Source: CAZWDL01 sp964632995 | Lineage (GTDB): Bacteria; Bacteroidota; Bacteroidia; Chitinophagales; Saprospiraceae | Length of the DNA stretch: 34,624 nt | Direction of reading: 5' to 3' | Assembly: GCA_964632995.1 (NCBI GenBank) | Contig: CAZWDL010000077.1 | Location: 1 to 34,624 of the forward strand | Program-made: the position numbers and the translations under genes | The notes under the pieces: model-generated | What the model was told of the DNA's origin: nothing | The model's input: only the letters and a program-made list of their open reading frames with translations | Databases searched by the model: none | In this document: positions 7,335 through 16,185 of the stretch, piece after piece | Layout of the letters: every line of letters starts with the position of its first letter | Position numbering within the stretch: the first letter of the stretch is position 1

Positions 7335-9599
7335 TTACCGCAAGAGGGTTACGTCCCCCTTATAAGTCTTTCGAACACCGTTGCCGAAGCGAACGACACC
7401 GTAATAAGTCATTACACCGGATTCCATCACTTTCCCGTTGTAGGTTCCGTCCCAACCGGCCGACTCGTCATTCAGCCATACCTCCTGCGTATCAAAAAGA
7501 AGGTTGCCCCAGCGGTCGAAAATCTGCAGGGACTCAATGATCTCTCCGGATCCATTATCGCTGTAAAAAGTAAACCGGTCATTGGCGCCGTCTCCATTCG
7601 GGGTAAAGGCATTAGGGACGTATACCTTGCCTAGCACGATAGACAGGGGGAAACCGGTAGAGGCCAGGCAGCCCCGGTCATCGCGTACGATCAGGCGGAT
7701 GTCCAGGTCGGTACGGGCCACAAAAGAAGTGACCGGACTGCCGGAATCGATTTCTTCCGGAAGCCACTGATACTCCTGCACGTTGCCCACCGTCCGCGCC
7801 TGCAGGGTGACGGCGGTCAGCGGCCGCACCAGCAGGGACTCCTGAGCCAGGGAAACGCCCAGCGTGTCGGGCGCTACGATATTTACCTGCCGGTATTGAA
7901 TACAGCCCAACTCATCCTGAATGGCCACTTCATAGGTTCCCGGCGAAAGCCCTTCAAAGACCGGCGAAAGCGCATAATTCGTTCCGCCGTCGATAGAAAA
8001 AATAGCCGGCCGGCTCTGATCCGACATCTCCACTTCGATGCGGCCCGCTTCCGTCGGACAACGGGGTTGTTCCACTTCCAGTTCAAAATCCGGCCCGTTG
8101 GGCTCAGGAATCTCAATTTCACTCCGTGAGGAGCAGCCGTTGGCATCTGTTATCGTCAGCGCAGAAACACCGCCGCTGCCTGTAACAAACGGGCTGCCTT
8201 CGAAACCATTGGACCACTGGTAGGACAAGCTGTCCGGAAACAGGAACACCCTGGCGCTGTCACAACTTTCTTCCACCAGCCACTCGAAGGAAGGAGGAGC
8301 ACTTGCCGTCACTTCGAGGGTCTGCCGGACGGCGCAGCCCTGCATATCTTTTCCCCTAAAAGTGTACAGCCCCGCGTCGGACGGCTGGAAACCCGGTATC
8401 AGAGCTGATGATAACGGTTCCCCCGATGGGCCTTCCCAGCTCATTTCCACATAGGCGGTATCATTTTGTACTTCCAGCTTTACGGTATCGCCCAGACAAG
8501 CATCGGCAGCCCGTAACTGCGGCTCCGGTGGGGTACGCACCTCGAGGCGCAGCGTATCTGTATCCTCGCATTCCTCCTCGTTGTAGGCGCGTAAAATATA
8601 TTCTCCACGCTGGGCCGGGTTCAGCCCGCCGAGCATCAGTTGCTGCCCCGCTACCAGCTCTCCCCCCGGCAGTAACCACTCGTAGCGAACCCCGCCTGCC
8701 CCCTGCAGGGTCAGTGAGTCACCAATACAGAGCTGCCGGTCTTCTCCTGCCTCGGCAAAAGCCGGATTCTCCACCCATACTGTATCGCGCAGCGTACAGC
8801 AATCATCGGATACCGTCAGGTAAAAAGGGATTTGGCTGACCGAAAGCGGGAAAGCTGCCTGCCTGTCATTCTGCTCCCGGCCGGCAGCGTCGCGCCAGCT
8901 CACACTCAGCGGTTCTGAAAAACAGTTGGCCGGCAGAAGCGCTTCCAGAAAGACACTGTCCTTTTGACAGTCGATCTGTGCCTTCGTTTCCACTGCACAG
9001 GCAGCTTCCGGCTCAGGACAAAGGACGTGGGCCGAAAATTCCGTCGTCGTACTGGCCGGGTTGCTGTTTACAACAAACTCAACGTACATTCCAACAGCGC
9101 AAAAAGGAAGGGTGCCCGATATCCGGCCTGCTCCGCGAAGGGTTTGCAGGTTGCCGCTCAATGTAAAAGAAGGTTGATTGAGCGACTGTAGCCAGCGGTC
9201 CATCACATCCGTATCAGTTACGGAAGAGGTGAGCAGCGAGTCTTCGTAAAGCAAAGCAAAGCCTTCTACACAATCGATACATTCTCCAAAGGAGAGCCGC
9301 CCCATGGGCTTCCTGCTGCTGTCGGGAAGAATAGCAAATACACTGGCCCTGTCGGTCTGGCTTCCGCCAAATGCATTGATATCAATATAAAAACGTCTTA
9401 ATTCGTTATTTTCAGAAAAGTAAGTGGAATAAATCAAGGTGTCCCGCCCTGTGCCGCTGCCCGCCTCACTGTCCTGTGGATCCACATAGGTCACCCCGCA
9501 TTCCTCCAGCACAATAGCAGATTGTGCCGGCGAATCCATGGGATTGACCACCAGAAACAGGCAGTACATCAATAAAATAATAAAACCCTGGTTCCCCAT
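7335..9599 (-). CDS. Secreted multidomain protein with C-terminal T9SS (CHU_C) sorting domain
   Basis: A 754-residue protein with an N-terminal signal (hydrophobic residues about 4-19). The middle consists of cysteine-containing, immunoglobulin/PKD/SprB-like modules, seen in repeated turns such as 'GEYILRAYNEEEC', 'GLYTFRGKDMQGC' and 'GTYEVAIQDELGC'. The last roughly 95 residues begin 'VYVPNAFTPNGDGANDRF' and contain 'IFDRWGNLLFDT' and 'GWDGTYNGK', the gliding motility-associated C-terminal domain (type B sorting signal for the type IX secretion system). It should therefore cross the outer membrane and be placed on the cell surface or released, probably as an adhesin. It heads a three-gene unit with two exported barrel-like proteins; type B cargo genes are often followed by PorP/SprF-type barrels, which these do not obviously resemble. 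Confidence 0.9.
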   Translation of the reverse strand: MGNQGFIILLMYCLFLVVNPMDSPAQSAIVLEECGVTYVDPQDSEAGSGTGRDTLIYSTYFSENNELRRFYIDINAFGGSQTDRASVFAILPDSSRKPMGRLSFGECIDCVEGFALLYEDSLLTSSVTDTDVMDRWLQSLNQPSFTLSGNLQTLRGAGRISGTLPFCAVGMYVEFVVNSNPASTTTEFSAHVLCPEPEAACAVETKAQIDCQKDSVFLEALLPANCFSEPLSVSWRDAAGREQNDRQAAFPLSVSQIPFYLTVSDDCCTLRDTVWVENPAFAEAGEDRQLCIGDSLTLQGAGGVRYEWLLPGGELVAGQQLMLGGLNPAQRGEYILRAYNEEECEDTDTLRLEVRTPPEPQLRAADACLGDTVKLEVQNDTAYVEMSWEGPSGEPLSSALIPGFQPSDAGLYTFRGKDMQGCAVRQTLEVTASAPPSFEWLVEESCDSARVFLFPDSLSYQWSNGFEGSPFVTGSGGVSALTITDANGCSSRSEIEIPEPNGPDFELEVEQPRCPTEAGRIEVEMSDQSRPAIFSIDGGTNYALSPVFEGLSPGTYEVAIQDELGCIQYRQVNIVAPDTLGVSLAQESLLVRPLTAVTLQARTVGNVQEYQWLPEEIDSGSPVTSFVARTDLDIRLIVRDDRGCLASTGFPLSIVLGKVYVPNAFTPNGDGANDRFTFYSDNGSGEIIESLQIFDRWGNLLFDTQEVWLNDESAGWDGTYNGKVMESGVMTYYGVVRFGNGVRKTYKGDVTLLR

Positions 9600-9895
9600 T
9601 TACACGGTACCTTCTTAGATTTCTGAATACTCAGGAATAGCCATTTAAGTTCCCTGATCGAGGAAAATCGTTGACTTTTTGCATGTAATGGTATAAATAT
9701 CCCCCCTGTGACAAAGAATGGGATATAACCTCTGGTTGGTCTTTCGTCTTACTCAGTTAACTGGAACGTTGCTATTTTCATCCGGTTAATCTGCTAATCT
9801 TTCTTAAATTCAGATAGCATTTGGGGGGATTGCAGAAAGGATGAATTGTGAAAGATTTTAGGTCGAAAGGAGATTGCGATTCGTAGTAGTTGATG
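9600..9895 (-). other. Long 5' leader of the CHU_C operon
   Basis: If the promoter at 9896-9927 is used, the minus-strand transcript has a leader of about 290 nt before the start codon at 9599. No open frame in it looks coding. A stem with arms ATATCCC (about 9697-9703) and GGGATAT (about 9720-9726) could form in the middle. A leader this long leaves room for RNA-based control, but I recognise no known riboswitch. Confidence 0.4.
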
Positions 9896-9927
9896 CAAAG
9901 TTAAAAATTTATCTCCCCTTTCACCAA
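9896..9927 (-). promoter_or_regulatory. Bacteroidota-type promoter for the CHU_C operon
   Basis: On the minus strand TTG (9925-9927) is followed after 21 nt by TAACTTTG (9896-9903), an exact match to the Bacteroidota sigma-ABfr consensus -33 TTG and -7 TAnnTTTG. Transcription would begin near 9889 and run into the gene starting at 9599. Confidence 0.6.
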
Positions 9928-10161
9928 CTTTATTTCGCTTTTATTCTTACCCTTTCCTTTTTTTGCTGGTAATCGTATGGTTGAAAAGCATTATGGATTT
10001 TAGCCAGAGCCTCACTAAAGAAGATGCTCCTGACAGGTCCTGGCCGCAATTTGGTTCTGACGACCGGTCCGCCATTTCAATCCGGGAGAGGAGCTCCTTT
10101 CCCTTTAGTGGAAAGAACCTTTCCTTACAACCGGGAATTTATTTTATTTTACCCTTTTGCA

Positions 10162-10194
10162 TTGCCGGTTTCTCCAGCTTTTTTATTAGCTTTG
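10162..10194 (+). promoter_or_regulatory. Bacteroidota-type promoter for candidate small RNA
   Basis: TTG (10162-10164), 22 nt, then TAGCTTTG (10187-10194): an exact -7 TAnnTTTG match with acceptable spacing. No gene follows within 300 bp, but a set of hairpins ending in a terminator-like stem does. Confidence 0.45.
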
Positions 10195-10200
10195 TCCTCG

Positions 10201-10310
10201 ATTTAGCGAAAATGCCATTTGCCTCCCCTCGGCAAACCGCTGTACAAGAGCGTAGTGCTCTGGAAAACCCCAAAACCCTCGAAAAGACCGGATCGCGCCG
10301 GTCTTTATAA
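10201..10310 (+). ncRNA. Candidate small RNA, about 105 nt
   Basis: In the 907-bp gap upstream of the SusCD unit, the promoter-like boxes at 10162-10194 are followed by three consecutive perfect hairpins: TTTGCC/GGCAAA (10218-10236), AGAGC/GCTCT (10247-10261) and the GC-rich AAAGACCGG/CCGGTCTTT (10283-10306). The last looks like an intrinsic terminator, though its T-run is short (TTTATAA). It is not SRP RNA, 6S RNA or tmRNA by any motif I know. The assignment rests on arrangement only. Confidence 0.4.
10283..10306 (+). terminator. Terminator-like hairpin
   Basis: A 9-bp perfect stem AAAGACCGG (10283-10291) / CCGGTCTTT (10298-10306) with a six-base loop. It is nearly symmetric, so it could act on either strand. 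Its core stem is identical to the strong terminator at 21853-21893. Confidence 0.5.
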
Positions 10311-10533
10311 TGAATGAAGGAAATTTCCTGATAATCAGGGATTACAGCCTCATTCCCTTTCTCTGCAATCCAGATGCTGCGCCCGGTTCACTATCAGTTC
10401 GCCAACGACCTAAATGCTTCGGTCCGAAAAAGACCGGTGGATAACTTTTCTTTCCCGCTAATAAACAAAACGAAACGACCAACCCTATAACATTTTACTG
10501 CGCAAATTGCGTTGGCAGTCAAAAACATTGTTT
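10311..10533. other. Upstream region of the SusCD unit
   Basis: About 220 bp with no gene. It holds a 13-bp perfect palindrome CCTGAT-A-ATCAGG (10327-10339), possibly an operator, and a hairpin CGGTC/GACCG (10420-10436) with an A-rich loop. I find no exact TAnnTTTG box. Confidence 0.4.
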
Positions 10534-12933
10534 ATGAAAAAATTGGTGGTTGTTCATGTCCTTTCAGCTTTTTTCCTGTTTACAGCTATTTCGGCAAGGG
10601 GACAACAAGACATCTTTAACGACCTGTTCGAATCAGAAGATCCCGTTTTTCACACGGCGGTCTCTCCCGCCTATGACAGCGGGTCAGTAGAAATTATTTT
10701 CTACTTCACTCATAGCAAACTGGAAGAGCTGGAAGCTTTCCTGTGGATTAAAAACCTGGGAAGTACAATGGGCGGCGAGGGCGATAAGAACATGATGAGC
10801 GGCGCCCTCCAACTGCGTAACCAGCAACCGGACACCGTCACCATCAGAGGCTTGCAGCACCTCAACTTTTATTCGATCGGCGTCGATTTCAGAAAGCCGA
10901 ATGCGCTTTCCCGCAAAGCCAGCTCCGCTATCCTGAAAGGCGGTTACCGCTACGAATATCAGCCTCCAAAGGTGATCACTGCGTTGCGCCAATCCCGTAC
11001 TACGACCAATAATGATACACAAACGCCCACCCAGCAGGCTCGCTCGCCACAAGTCCCATCCAATCCTTGCCGGGAACCGGAAATCAGCGTATGGGTAGAA
11101 CCCTCCGGTTTCTGTGGTGACAATGACCGGCCGGCCATTTTGCTGCAAGCCAATAATTTTTATCAGGAAGAAAAATGGGAGTTCGCCATAGAAGTCCGTA
11201 CCGAATCCAGCCCCTGGAGCCCTCTGCACATGGATGCCGAAGTACAGTCTATTTTCGGTAAAACCGTGCATCAGGAACCCCTCTGTTCGCTAAAGCCGGG
11301 ATTGTATTACGCCCGGGTGCTAGCCTGGGGCCCCGGCTGTAAAACCCCCGAGGTCCGGAATATCTCCTCGCTCATCGCCATTGCCGGCCGGCAACCCCAA
11401 GCTTATACCTATCAAGCTCAGCAATCCGTAAAATCACCGGCCGTATCAAATACAACCAAGCACCTGCCCGACTCCTGCGAGGTCAGCGGAGAGGCAACCC
11501 TGGCGGCGGGTAAAATTACCGGTACACTGGAACTCTCCGCTTATTCGCCCTGCGGGGCTTACAGCCCTTATGCCGAAGTACGTTATATTCATCCGGGCTA
11601 CCGCGATCTTAACAGCCAACCGGTGCTGCTGGCGCCAGGCCGGGCTTCTCACTTTGAATTTAATCTCGACAACCGCGACCTAGCCAGAAACGTGCACCCC
11701 GTCCAGGTAGTCGTTTATGCACGACCGGAACCGGAAGCCAAAGGGGTTTCCCTGTCCTCCTTCTGGTTGCGCCCCGCTGAACAGGACCAGGGAGCCGCTC
11801 AGGCTGGAAACAGCCCGGCGGAATCCCGAAATACGGAGCCCTACACGCCCCAAACATATGCCTCCCCGAGCACTTCCCCCGGCTCCCCGCCCGCTTCCGG
11901 CAATGCTCCTTACGCAGAAAACCAGACAGAACAGGAATACGCTTCCAGCCTCGACGAGACGATGATGGAGGAGCACTTCGATACCGTAGGAGTACGGGCC
12001 AGTGACCCCAATTGCACCCAAATTCAAAACCTCAAATTGTATTATCACCGGGCCGAGCCGGACAAACCCGTTTTCATCTCCTGGCTCAACCCCCGCTGCT
12101 GCCAGCGGAACGGCTGCTCTTATACCGTTTGGGTAGGGTCCGCTCCCGACAAACTCCGCCTGCTGGTGGAAGGCAATAAACCAGGAGCTACCATCAGCGA
12201 ATTACTTCAGAGACTCCAACCCGACGACAGCTACTACGAGGTTGTCGTCGAAACCAGCAACGGTGACCGCAAAGCTGCCTACGCGATGGGAGAGGGGCCT
12301 ATCTACGGCTACGAAGATATCATCGCCTACCGCGACCGTCTCGACCCCCCGAGCAGCGATCCTATCGGCGGCCCCGTAGCCGTGCAGACTAAAGCGACTG
12401 AAGAAGCCGATGAGCCGGAAGCACAGGCGCCGGAAAACGAAGACGAAGGCATCACGCAAAGAGGGACGAGCAATCCTTCCCCCGCGAGCAGCAGCCCCGG
12501 CTTCAGCTGGAACGGCGAGGAACAGCAAACTCCGCCCGCCGAAGCCAGGAAGACCGCTATGGTCAATGAACCCTCAGAAGTTAAAATACCTTCTCTGGCC
12601 ATCAAGCAGTTCGATCCCTGTAAGTACCGCAGAGAAATCAAACTGGAAGGTAAAGCATTCGTTGAAACAGGAGAAGAGGTGAGCCTTTCCTACGATCACT
12701 CCCGCCCAGGTTACCGGTATACGCTGTACCACCAGGCGGCCGGCAGCAACTCCTGGGGCATAGCTCCGGGAACTCAGGAACTGCAAGCCTCCTCCGATTT
12801 CCGCTTTCAGGCAGGACCGCAGCATAACGGCAAATACCTGGTGCTCGCCTACAAACCCGAAAAAGGATGGGGCTGCCTCTCAGCTCCCGAAAACCAGGCG
12901 ATAGAACTGAAGGTCGCCAGTGCGAAAAATTAA
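10534..12933 (+). CDS. Exported multidomain protein of unknown function, in SusCD operon
   Basis: A 799-residue protein with a textbook signal peptide (MKKLVVVHVLSAFFLFTAIS, cleavage near ARG-QQD). The mature part alternates cysteine-containing beta-rich modules with Pro/Ser/Glu-rich linkers (about 160-175, 430-480, 640-690). One module (about 515-615, including 'VFISWLNPRCCQRNGCSYTVWV') resembles a fibronectin type III/Ig-like fold; a final module (about 695-799) also looks Ig-like. I see no T9SS sorting domain, no lipobox and no catalytic motif. The frame is open upstream to a TTG at 10507, but ATG 10534 gives the signal peptide. It ends 30 bp before susC, so the three genes are probably one operon, and it may be a periplasmic or surface accessory of the SusCD complex. 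Confidence 0.8.
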   Translation: MKKLVVVHVLSAFFLFTAISARGQQDIFNDLFESEDPVFHTAVSPAYDSGSVEIIFYFTHSKLEELEAFLWIKNLGSTMGGEGDKNMMSGALQLRNQQPDTVTIRGLQHLNFYSIGVDFRKPNALSRKASSAILKGGYRYEYQPPKVITALRQSRTTTNNDTQTPTQQARSPQVPSNPCREPEISVWVEPSGFCGDNDRPAILLQANNFYQEEKWEFAIEVRTESSPWSPLHMDAEVQSIFGKTVHQEPLCSLKPGLYYARVLAWGPGCKTPEVRNISSLIAIAGRQPQAYTYQAQQSVKSPAVSNTTKHLPDSCEVSGEATLAAGKITGTLELSAYSPCGAYSPYAEVRYIHPGYRDLNSQPVLLAPGRASHFEFNLDNRDLARNVHPVQVVVYARPEPEAKGVSLSSFWLRPAEQDQGAAQAGNSPAESRNTEPYTPQTYASPSTSPGSPPASGNAPYAENQTEQEYASSLDETMMEEHFDTVGVRASDPNCTQIQNLKLYYHRAEPDKPVFISWLNPRCCQRNGCSYTVWVGSAPDKLRLLVEGNKPGATISELLQRLQPDDSYYEVVVETSNGDRKAAYAMGEGPIYGYEDIIAYRDRLDPPSSDPIGGPVAVQTKATEEADEPEAQAPENEDEGITQRGTSNPSPASSSPGFSWNGEEQQTPPAEARKTAMVNEPSEVKIPSLAIKQFDPCKYRREIKLEGKAFVETGEEVSLSYDHSRPGYRYTLYHQAAGSNSWGIAPGTQELQASSDFRFQAGPQHNGKYLVLAYKPEKGWGCLSAPENQAIELKVASAKN

Positions 12934-12963
12934 ATTTATCACAACAACTGTGCTCCCAAAACT

Positions 12964-15900
12964 ATGAGAATATACTTATCCTTCGCATTGAGCCTGCTCC
13001 TAGGGCTCAGTGCCTTTCCTCTGCTCGCTCAGCAATTGACGGTAACAGGGAAAGTTACTTCCTCCGAGGGCGCCCCCCTTCCCGGCGTCCATATCCAGGT
13101 AAAGGGCGCCGATACCGGAACCGTGACTAACGAAAGAGGTAAATACGCCATCAGCGTACCAGGCACCGGAACCTTCTTTTTTCGCAGTGAACCGCCACCC
13201 GCCCTGGTATTCTCCTACACCGGTTTTAAAACGATGGAAGTTGCCGTGGACGGCCAGACCGAGCTAGACGTGGAACTGCCGGAAGAGGCCGCCCAGCTCG
13301 AGGAAATTATCGTCACCGGCACTGCCGCCGGTCGTTCCCCAAAAATCATGAGCTACGCCGTCGGGAAAATTGATGAAAAAGAATTGCAGGAAGTTCCCGG
13401 CGCTACCCTGGGTATCGGCATGCAGGGCAAAACGCCGGGCCTGCGCGTCAACCGGATAAGCGGCCAGCCCGGCCAGGGTGTCTACTTTCAGGTGCGATCC
13501 GCCAATGCGATCGCCAACGGCCAGCAGCCCATGCTCATCGTCGACGGGGTCTTCCTGGGAAGCCAGACCCTGGCTGACCTGAATCCGGAAGACATTGAAA
13601 AAATCGAAATCCTCAAAGGTTCCGCCGGTACGTCCCTGTACGGGTCACAGGCCGCTAACGGCGTCGTTCAGATTTTTACCAAACGGGGCCGCAACCTGGA
13701 TATCGGCGAAACTAAAGTAAGCTACCGCGGGGAAGTCGGCTACTCCGAACCCGCCAATCGCTATCCGGTCAACGAATTCACCAACCGGGAAATCCTCGAC
13801 CCTTCAGGCCCGCAGCCTATTCTGGGCGATCCCAATCCAGACATGGTCTTCGATACCCCTCTGCCTAACCTCCAGGACTACCAGGAGGACATCCTTTTCC
13901 AGAACGGTATGTATCAATCGCATTCCCTGAGCGTGCAGGGAAAAACGGAACGAACGAATTTTCTGGGTTCCGTACAGCGCCTGCGCGATGAGGGCCTCTT
14001 CCAGTCGAGCAAAGGCTATACCCGGCACAGCTTTCGCCTCAATCTCGACCATCAGATCAGCAATAAGCTGGAGCTGCAGGCCAGCTCCATGTACGCCAAC
14101 TCCCGGCAGGACCTCCTTGCCCTAAGCTCCAACGGGCCCAACAGCTTCCTGGCAACCACCCTCTTCCTGACGCCCATGTTCGACCTGGAGGCGCCCAACG
14201 AAGAGGACGGCTCATCCTACGATTGGGATATCGATAACACAGGGTTTGGCATCACCAACCCGTTCTACGATCGCTACAACTCCCGGCAAAGTGTCGACCG
14301 CAACCGCTTGCTGGGCAGCCTGACCACCAACTACTACGCCAAAGACTGGCTCACCTTGAGTTATACCGCTGCGCTCGACCGCTCCGTTAATGAATTCGAA
14401 CACTTCCTGGAAAAGGGATACCTCAGCACCAGTCTGCCCGGACAGTTTGGCACCCTGGCCACCGCCGGGGTCCAGAACAGCAACGGTGGCGGCATACAAC
14501 GGACAACCCGCATCACCAACTCCTTTATTTCCCGCGCCAACGCAACGATTCGCCGCAGCTTCCAGGGCTTCAACACGGCCATCCGGGCCAGCTACCTCTA
14601 CGAAGAACTGCGCGCTCAATTCAACGGCAGCATCGGAGAAAACCTGGCCGTCCGGCGTATCCGGTCGCTCGACAATGCACAGAGTAATATCTTTATCTCC
14701 TCCGAAAATCAACTGATCACCGCCCACAGCGGCTTCCTGATCGCGGATGCCGACTACAAGCAGAAATATATCTTCAGCGGGCTGTTTCGCCGCGAAGGCT
14801 CTTCGCTCTTCGGCCCCGAGCAACGCTGGGCTAATTATTACCGCCTTAGCGGCGCTTACCGCCTGACGGAAGACATCAATATCCGTGGCGTCCGCGAACT
14901 GAAGCTGCGCGCTTCTATCGGCACCTCCGGCATCCGCCCCACTTTCGAGCAACGCTTCGAGGCTTTTGAGCTGATCGACGGAAACATCACCAAAAAGACA
15001 CTTGGCAACAGCCGGTTGCGTCCCGCTTACTCCACCGAAACCGAAGTAGGACTCAACGCTTCCTTCGGCGCCTTTGACCTCGAGTTCAACTTCGCTAATA
15101 TCCTTACTGAAGACCAGGTTCTCCTGGCCCCGCTGACCGCCGCCGCCGGCTTTGCCGGACAATGGCGCAACGCCGGCGCCGTGGCCGCCAAGGTATACGA
15201 GGCCGGCCTGAACATCAATTTTGCCCGGCTTTTCAAAATAAAAAACGGCGATATCAACTGGAACCTCATGACGACTTTCGACCGCGTAGAGCAGCGTGTC
15301 GAATCGCTGGACATTCCCGCTTACACCACCGGACCCGGGTTGCAACAGTCTTCCCTCTTTCTCGTAGAGGAAGGCCGTGCTCTCGGAACCATGGTCGGTG
15401 AGGTATTCGCCACCAGCCTCGATCAACTGTCTGAACGCGAAGGCGTCAATCCCAGTGACTTCACCCTCAACCAAGCCGGCTATGTGGTCCGCAAAGACGA
15501 ACTGGGCACGCCCGCCGAGCGGCCCTTTAAATTGACCGACGACAACGGCAACCCGCTTGTTCAACCCATTGGCGATATCAACCCCGATTTCCGCATGGGC
15601 TTCGCTCATACCATCGGCTTCAAAGGAATACAGCTGTATACCTTATTCGACTGGAAGAAAGGAGGACAAATATACAACCTGAGCAAGCAGTGGCTCTACC
15701 GCGATCATCGCCACGCTGATGTGAGCCGGTATGAGGATGTCCCCGCCGGCTTCTTCGGCAACGAAGGCCTTTACAACGGGCTGGTCGCCAACAATCATTT
15801 TGTGGAAGACGCCGGCTTTTTCATGCTGCGGGAGGCGGCCTTGTCCTATACCTTCGGCAACGGCGCCTTCGGTAAATGGATCGATCAGTTCCGGCTTAGC

Positions 15901-16119
15901 CTCATCGGCCGGAACCTGTTCACCCTAACTGATTACTCCGGCTTCCATCCCGATGTCACCAGCCCGCTACGGGAAGAAAATCGACTGACCAACCGATTCA
16001 ACGGCGGTATCGGCAGTGACCCCAGAACCCCCAACGGGGATCCGAATCTGTTCATAGTGGATGCCTTTAACTACCCGGTCGCCCGAACGCTGACCTTCAG
16101 TATACAGGCGACGTTCTGA
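12964..16119 (+). CDS. SusC/RagA family TonB-linked outer-membrane transporter
   Basis: A 1051-residue protein with signal peptide (1-22, ending LLAQQ), a carboxypeptidase-regulatory-like domain (about 25-105, 'VTGKVTSSEGAPLPGVHIQV'), a TonB-box-like stretch (112-121, 'LEEIIVTGTA'), a plug domain (about 140-245, with 'PMLIVDGV', 'LNPEDIEKIEILKG', 'SLYGSQAANGVVQIFTKRG') and a 22-strand barrel region ending in the aromatic terminus TF. SusC proteins import oligosaccharides or peptides across the outer membrane with SusD as lid, energised by TonB. Length is normal. The substrate cannot be told, because no polysaccharide lyase, glycoside hydrolase or peptidase adjoins the pair. It starts 30 bp after the upstream exported protein. 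Confidence 0.95.
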   Translation: MRIYLSFALSLLLGLSAFPLLAQQLTVTGKVTSSEGAPLPGVHIQVKGADTGTVTNERGKYAISVPGTGTFFFRSEPPPALVFSYTGFKTMEVAVDGQTELDVELPEEAAQLEEIIVTGTAAGRSPKIMSYAVGKIDEKELQEVPGATLGIGMQGKTPGLRVNRISGQPGQGVYFQVRSANAIANGQQPMLIVDGVFLGSQTLADLNPEDIEKIEILKGSAGTSLYGSQAANGVVQIFTKRGRNLDIGETKVSYRGEVGYSEPANRYPVNEFTNREILDPSGPQPILGDPNPDMVFDTPLPNLQDYQEDILFQNGMYQSHSLSVQGKTERTNFLGSVQRLRDEGLFQSSKGYTRHSFRLNLDHQISNKLELQASSMYANSRQDLLALSSNGPNSFLATTLFLTPMFDLEAPNEEDGSSYDWDIDNTGFGITNPFYDRYNSRQSVDRNRLLGSLTTNYYAKDWLTLSYTAALDRSVNEFEHFLEKGYLSTSLPGQFGTLATAGVQNSNGGGIQRTTRITNSFISRANATIRRSFQGFNTAIRASYLYEELRAQFNGSIGENLAVRRIRSLDNAQSNIFISSENQLITAHSGFLIADADYKQKYIFSGLFRREGSSLFGPEQRWANYYRLSGAYRLTEDINIRGVRELKLRASIGTSGIRPTFEQRFEAFELIDGNITKKTLGNSRLRPAYSTETEVGLNASFGAFDLEFNFANILTEDQVLLAPLTAAAGFAGQWRNAGAVAAKVYEAGLNINFARLFKIKNGDINWNLMTTFDRVEQRVESLDIPAYTTGPGLQQSSLFLVEEGRALGTMVGEVFATSLDQLSEREGVNPSDFTLNQAGYVVRKDELGTPAERPFKLTDDNGNPLVQPIGDINPDFRMGFAHTIGFKGIQLYTLFDWKKGGQIYNLSKQWLYRDHRHADVSRYEDVPAGFFGNEGLYNGLVANNHFVEDAGFFMLREAALSYTFGNGAFGKWIDQFRLSLIGRNLFTLTDYSGFHPDVTSPLREENRLTNRFNGGIGSDPRTPNGDPNLFIVDAFNYPVARTLTFSIQATF

Positions 16120-16185
16120 AGAGATGAAAAGCAGAACGACCTCCAGCAAGCTCAAACCCAAAAAACAAGGATTAATACAAGCACT

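Noticed and set aside
9963..10310. A 115-codon open frame in the gap before the SusCD unit
   Set aside because: It starts with TTG, has a random-looking Ser/Phe/Leu-rich product, and runs through the promoter-like box and all three hairpins of the candidate small RNA.
14212..15609. A 465-codon open frame antisense to susC
   Set aside because: It mirrors the codon bias of susC on the other strand, and its product shows no recognisable domain. The sense frame is a full-length SusC.
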